From the NCBI GenBank assembly GCA_009602725.1, contig WELB01000346.1:1-16575 (forward strand): 16,575 bases of DNA, in the 5' to 3' direction. Origin of the DNA: Spirogloea muscicola. Its lineage: Eukaryota > Streptophyta > Zygnematophyceae > Spirogloeales > Spirogloeaceae. Numbering within the stretch: position 1 is the first letter of the stretch; every line of letters starts with the position of its first letter. Below, in pieces: positions 14,667 through 16,575 of this stretch. Position numbers and translations under genes: made by a program. Under the pieces are notes generated by a model that did no database searches, had not been told where the DNA came from, and saw only the letters and a program-made list of their open reading frames with translations.

Positions 14667-14793
14667 CAATGCTGCTAGCCTTAGCTTAGGCTGGTCTGAG
14701 GTAGTGTTCTCAGTCAGTCAAGACTTAGGTAGAGTGTTGTCCTTGGGCGAGAAATTGCGAAGGGGGAAGTCTTGGCTAAATGCGAGTTAGCTA
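14651..14793 (+). repeat. Polypurine tract and start of the copia 3' LTR
   Basis: AGAGGAGGGAGAT is followed by TGACAATGC, the expected polypurine tract/LTR junction; LTRs of this class start with TG. Bases 14737-14793 align with the 5' LTR-like piece at 11820-11878 at roughly three positions in four. The outer end of the LTR is not defined. Confidence 0.65.
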
Positions 14794-14806
14794 ACTAGCT
14801 CTAGGA

Positions 14807-14870
14807 GGTGACAGCCGTGGAGTTGTTTCTCATCCGGCGGTGACAGCTGCGGAGTAGTTTCACACCCACC
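14807..14870. repeat. 32-bp tandem duplication, probably inside the 3' LTR
   Basis: GGTGACAGCCGTGGAGTTGT... (14807) and GGTGACAGCTGCGGAGTAGT... (14839) are two diverged units. They may represent duplicated regulatory sequence in the LTR U3 region. Confidence 0.65.
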
Positions 14871-15023
14871 TCCCTTTCTGATTAGATAGGGGCGGCGAGT
14901 TTTTCCACAAAGGCGGTAATTACCTGCATCACCTGCTTGGTGGGGCGGCGTCTAACCGCGTTCACTGCCACAAGCAGCTCTGTCAGACACTTGGGGCGGC
15001 GCCCTCCCGGGCTCCTCGACGCT

Positions 15024-15030
15024 CATATAA
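15024..15030 (+). promoter_or_regulatory. TATA-like box, possibly in the copia 3' LTR
   Basis: CATATAA followed by CCGGGG lies about 360 bases after the LTR start. If the LTR extends to about 15137, this would be a fitting position for the LTR promoter. No gene is recognised immediately downstream. Confidence 0.25.
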
Positions 15031-15137
15031 CCGGGGCACACGCCCAGAAGCCCAGCGCGGCTCTCATTTTCATCACACCTGCCCAAGCTCTGCCTCTCTG
15101 CCCGCTCAACGCTCTCTCTCTCCTCATCTCTCGCTAA

Positions 15138-15352
15138 GACAGTGCGGCCAGATTGACTGATGGCTGGTGAAGGCCAGCACAAAGGAATGGACAAGGTCTG
15201 AAGAAGCTGGAGTGCGAAGGACTAGGACTAAGACATCAGCCACGGAACGCTCAGTAACCTCTAATCAGGAGATGCAAGTCTGAGTAGCTAGCCGGCAGAA
15301 CGATGCCGCCCTGACGGAAGCCGGAGGCCGCCTCCAAAGCTCGGCCTGCGCA
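15138..15352 (-). mobile_element. 5'-truncated LINE 3' end with B-type tail
   Basis: The reverse complement begins at GCGCAGGCCGAGCTTTGGAG in the HLRAGRALAAASG coding block and passes through GCTAGCTACTCAGACTTGCA to a TGA stop (15251-15253). It continues with GCTGATGTCTTAGTCCTAGT and ends with the B-type hairpin and GGCCGCACTGTCTTA. It is an inverted relative of 8722-8957, but without the pyrimidine-rich extra sequence there. No target duplication is obvious. Confidence 0.82.
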
Positions 15353-15504
15353 TTCATTGGGCTCTGCTCAGCCGCTGGCAAGCCGTTCAACTTTCGACAA
15401 TCTTCCGCTGCACAGTAGCCCGCAATGGCTGCTGTTAACCATTCTGGACATCAGATGCCGCGTCGCAGCTGGCTGCGGGGCTTTAGCCTCCATGTCTCCA
15501 GGGC

Positions 15505-16212
15505 GTGCGTCAGTGTGTATGCGGCGAGCTAGGGGCCGAGTCTGGGGAGCTGGCCGCTCATGTTCCTCGCTGCGCCCACGGCGGCGAGCGGACAGGGGCC
15601 CACGACCGTCTCCGCGATGCGATGCATGGCATCCTGGTGGAGGCTGGCTTCTCAGTGGCAGCGGAGCACTCCGGCGTCATGCCGCTCCAGGAAAGGGCCG
15701 ACGGTCTCCACGCCCGTCGCGTAGACCTGGTTGCCACCCCACAGGCCGGCGGGCCACGTCTTCTCCTGGACGTGGTAACCACCGACGCATACGACCGCTC
15801 ACACCCAGCCCAATGTGCCACCAAGGTTGTGTAAGCGGTCGTCTGCGCCGCTTGGGCTAAGGAGCTCAAATACGCCGACCACCCGCGGGAAGACGACTTC
15901 TTCCCGTTGGCAATGGACACCCGTGGGGCGCTGGGCGCTCGGTGGCTCGAGCTGCTCACCCAGCTCGCCCGCCACACCGCGCGCCCGTCGCTTCCACGGG
16001 GAGCCGGTAGACTTTCCTGCAGCCGGGTCGCTGGCGCAAGTGTATCGTACGCGCCTGGCCGTCTTGCTGCCGAGGTCTATGGCCCGCAAATGCACCTTCG
16101 TGCCGGCAGAGCCCTCGCTGCTGCCTGTGGCTCTGGCCAGGGGACCCACTTCCAGGAGCCTAGCATCTCTGATCTGCGGCTGCTTAGCAAGAAGAAAGCG
16201 CGGCCAGATTGA
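15505..16212 (+). pseudogene. LINE polyprotein C-terminus: zinc finger, endonuclease-like core and terminal module (most complete copy)
   Basis: One frame contains the finger CVCGELGAESGELAAHVPRC, then RLRDAMHGILVEAGFSVAAE, RVDLVATPQ and RLLLDVVTTDAYDRSHP. A TAA stop interrupts at 15832-15834, after which the frame continues with AAWAKELKYADHPREDDFFP and LAMDTRGALGARWLELLTQL. A shift to the neighbouring frame is needed for GEPVDFPAAGSLAQVYRTRL (about 15990-16080), and back again for MHLRAGRALAAACG and THFQEPSISDLRLLS. The layout, a finger, an Asp-containing core resembling a PD-(D/E)xK restriction-like endonuclease, then 'F-x-PLA-x-(D/E)', is what non-LTR retrotransposons carry after the reverse transcriptase. 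The catalytic assignment is inferred. The final codons are altered by a 64-bp insertion at 16190. The reverse transcriptase is missing upstream. Confidence 0.78.
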
Positions 16213-16253
16213 CTGGTCGCTAGGAAAGGCCAGCCCTAAGGAATGGACAAGGG
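16190..16253 (-). mobile_element. Tail-only insertion (64 bp) with 5-bp target duplication
   Basis: The sequence GCTTAGCAGGGGTTACTGAG, uninterrupted in the LINE copies at 4531, 9339 and 11066, is split here by 64 bases. TAGCA appears at both sides (16185-16189 and 16254-16258). The insert is a B-type tail in reverse: AAGAAGAAAGCGCGGCCAG, a degraded hairpin, then GAATGGACAAGGG. In the element's own direction it starts CCCTTGTCCATTC and ends CTTTCTTCTT. Filled and empty sites are therefore both visible in one window. Confidence 0.85.
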
Positions 16254-16258
16254 TAGCA

Positions 16259-16324
16259 GGGGTTACTGAGTAATTCGTAGCTGCTTAGTTTCTGTGTGTG
16301 CTTGTTTTGCTTAGGGCTTCCCCT
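16259..16324 (+). mobile_element. Remainder of the LINE 3' UTR after the insertion
   Basis: GGGGTTACTGAGTAATTCGT and GTTTCTGTGTGTGCTTG continue the 3' UTR seen at 11146-11210. It stops abruptly after CTTCCCCT at 16324, before the CCCCCTT segment and the hairpin tail. Confidence 0.75.
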
Positions 16325-16363
16325 GGCATCCTGTTGGAGGCTGGCTTCTCCGTGGCAGCGGAA
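16325..16363 (+). pseudogene. 39-bp LINE coding fragment fused to a LINE 3' UTR
   Basis: GGCATCCTGTTGGAGGCTGG and onward encodes GILLEAGFSVAAE, matching GILVEAGFSVAAE at 15628-15666 almost exactly. It is joined directly to the 3' UTR of the preceding copy at CTGGC, a sequence shared by both partners. Similarity ends at 16363. Confidence 0.75.
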
Positions 16364-16575
16364 AGAAGAGATCGTGTATTAGAACGAAATGTAGGCCAAA
16401 TGGCCAGGTACAAAGGCAAGCACATCTAAAAATCTACATAACCTACAGCAGATTGACCCGCTCAATAACCACGGGTCAAAACATAAAGGTCACTACTCGA
16501 TGCATGAATACTAGATGCCAGGAACGGAGCCCTTCTGCCACCTACTAGAGCTCGCCCAGCTTTCTGGTGCAAGGC
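16364..16575. other. Window end without recognised gene; small hairpin
   Basis: AT-richer sequence with no coding signature. TTGACCCG (16453-16460) and CGGGTCAA (16472-16479) form a perfect 8-bp inverted repeat with an 11-base loop. Nothing else is identified. Confidence 0.45.

Larger units (their letters stand above)
11820..14793 (+). mobile_element. Degenerate, internally deleted Ty1/copia retrotransposon
   Basis: The order of recognisable pieces is LTR-like end (11820-11884), gag-pre-integrase (11891-12290), pol linker (12437-13230), reverse transcriptase (13534-13949), RNase H (13950-14666), polypurine tract, then the start of the 3' LTR (14664). This is the copia gene order. Gag, nearly all of protease and the integrase core are absent. 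Frameshifts and stops break the remaining pol at several places. The right boundary is a minimum; the 3' LTR may extend to about 15137. Confidence 0.85.

Noticed and set aside
16309-16316. Single TTAGGG-like motif
   Set aside because: One unit only, within a conserved LINE 3' UTR.

Overview
This window reads as the left end of a nuclear chromosome from a green-lineage eukaryote, most likely a chlorophyte alga (a trebouxiophyte such as a Chlorella or Coccomyxa relative is my best guess). The basis is a degenerate CCCTAAA telomere tract at base 1, GT-AG introns, TGTAA-type candidate polyadenylation signals, a plant/alga-type phytocyanin, and relics of copia-type and LINE-type retrotransposons. 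The lineage is inferred, not proven. There is no bacterial-style gene organisation.

Layout. 1-71: telomere repeats. 441-528: remnants of LINE tails. 712-1969: the one clearly recognisable host gene, a three-exon secreted, probably GPI-anchored phytocyanin (early-nodulin-like, lacking a second copper histidine), which carries an apparent single-base frameshift. 1970-3532: AT-richer sequence with no gene I can name. 3533-3976: a LINE zinc-finger fragment on the minus strand, followed at 4011-4039 by interstitial TTTAGGG repeats that point the opposite way to the terminal telomere. 4322-4730: a small tandem repeat and a LINE 3' end. 5542-6924: a decayed gag and retropepsin relic of an LTR retrotransposon. 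7139-8957: stacked and inverted fragments of the C-terminal domain of one LINE lineage, one of them interrupted by another LINE tail. 8985-9292: a CCACCG microsatellite, a near-perfect 32-bp palindrome and a duplicated block. 9339-9538: a LINE 3' end almost identical to 4531-4730 but inverted. 9641-10106 (perhaps to about 10600): a plausible spliced gene of unknown function. 10725-11750: LINE fragments, hairpins and tail copies. 11820 to at least 14793: a degenerate Ty1/copia element without gag, most of protease or the integrase core, with an 81-bp tandem repeat and a large CAG/CAA tract between the pol linker and the reverse transcriptase. 15138-16363: two more LINE copies, one with a tail-only insertion flanked by a 5-bp target duplication.

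How it fits together. The window is mostly a subtelomeric retrotransposon graveyard. The LINE copies share a C-terminal module (CxC-x12-H-x3-C finger, an endonuclease-like core, a DHP box and a terminal LHLLTRGY/LRLLSRGY block) and a 3' UTR ending in a short hairpin with a CTT-rich tail. About 60-65 nt of that hairpin tail also occurs alone several times, and the isolated copies begin at nearly the same place. One of them sits in a target site that can be seen both empty and filled inside this window. This possible miniature hairpin retroelement is the observation I rate most worth following up.
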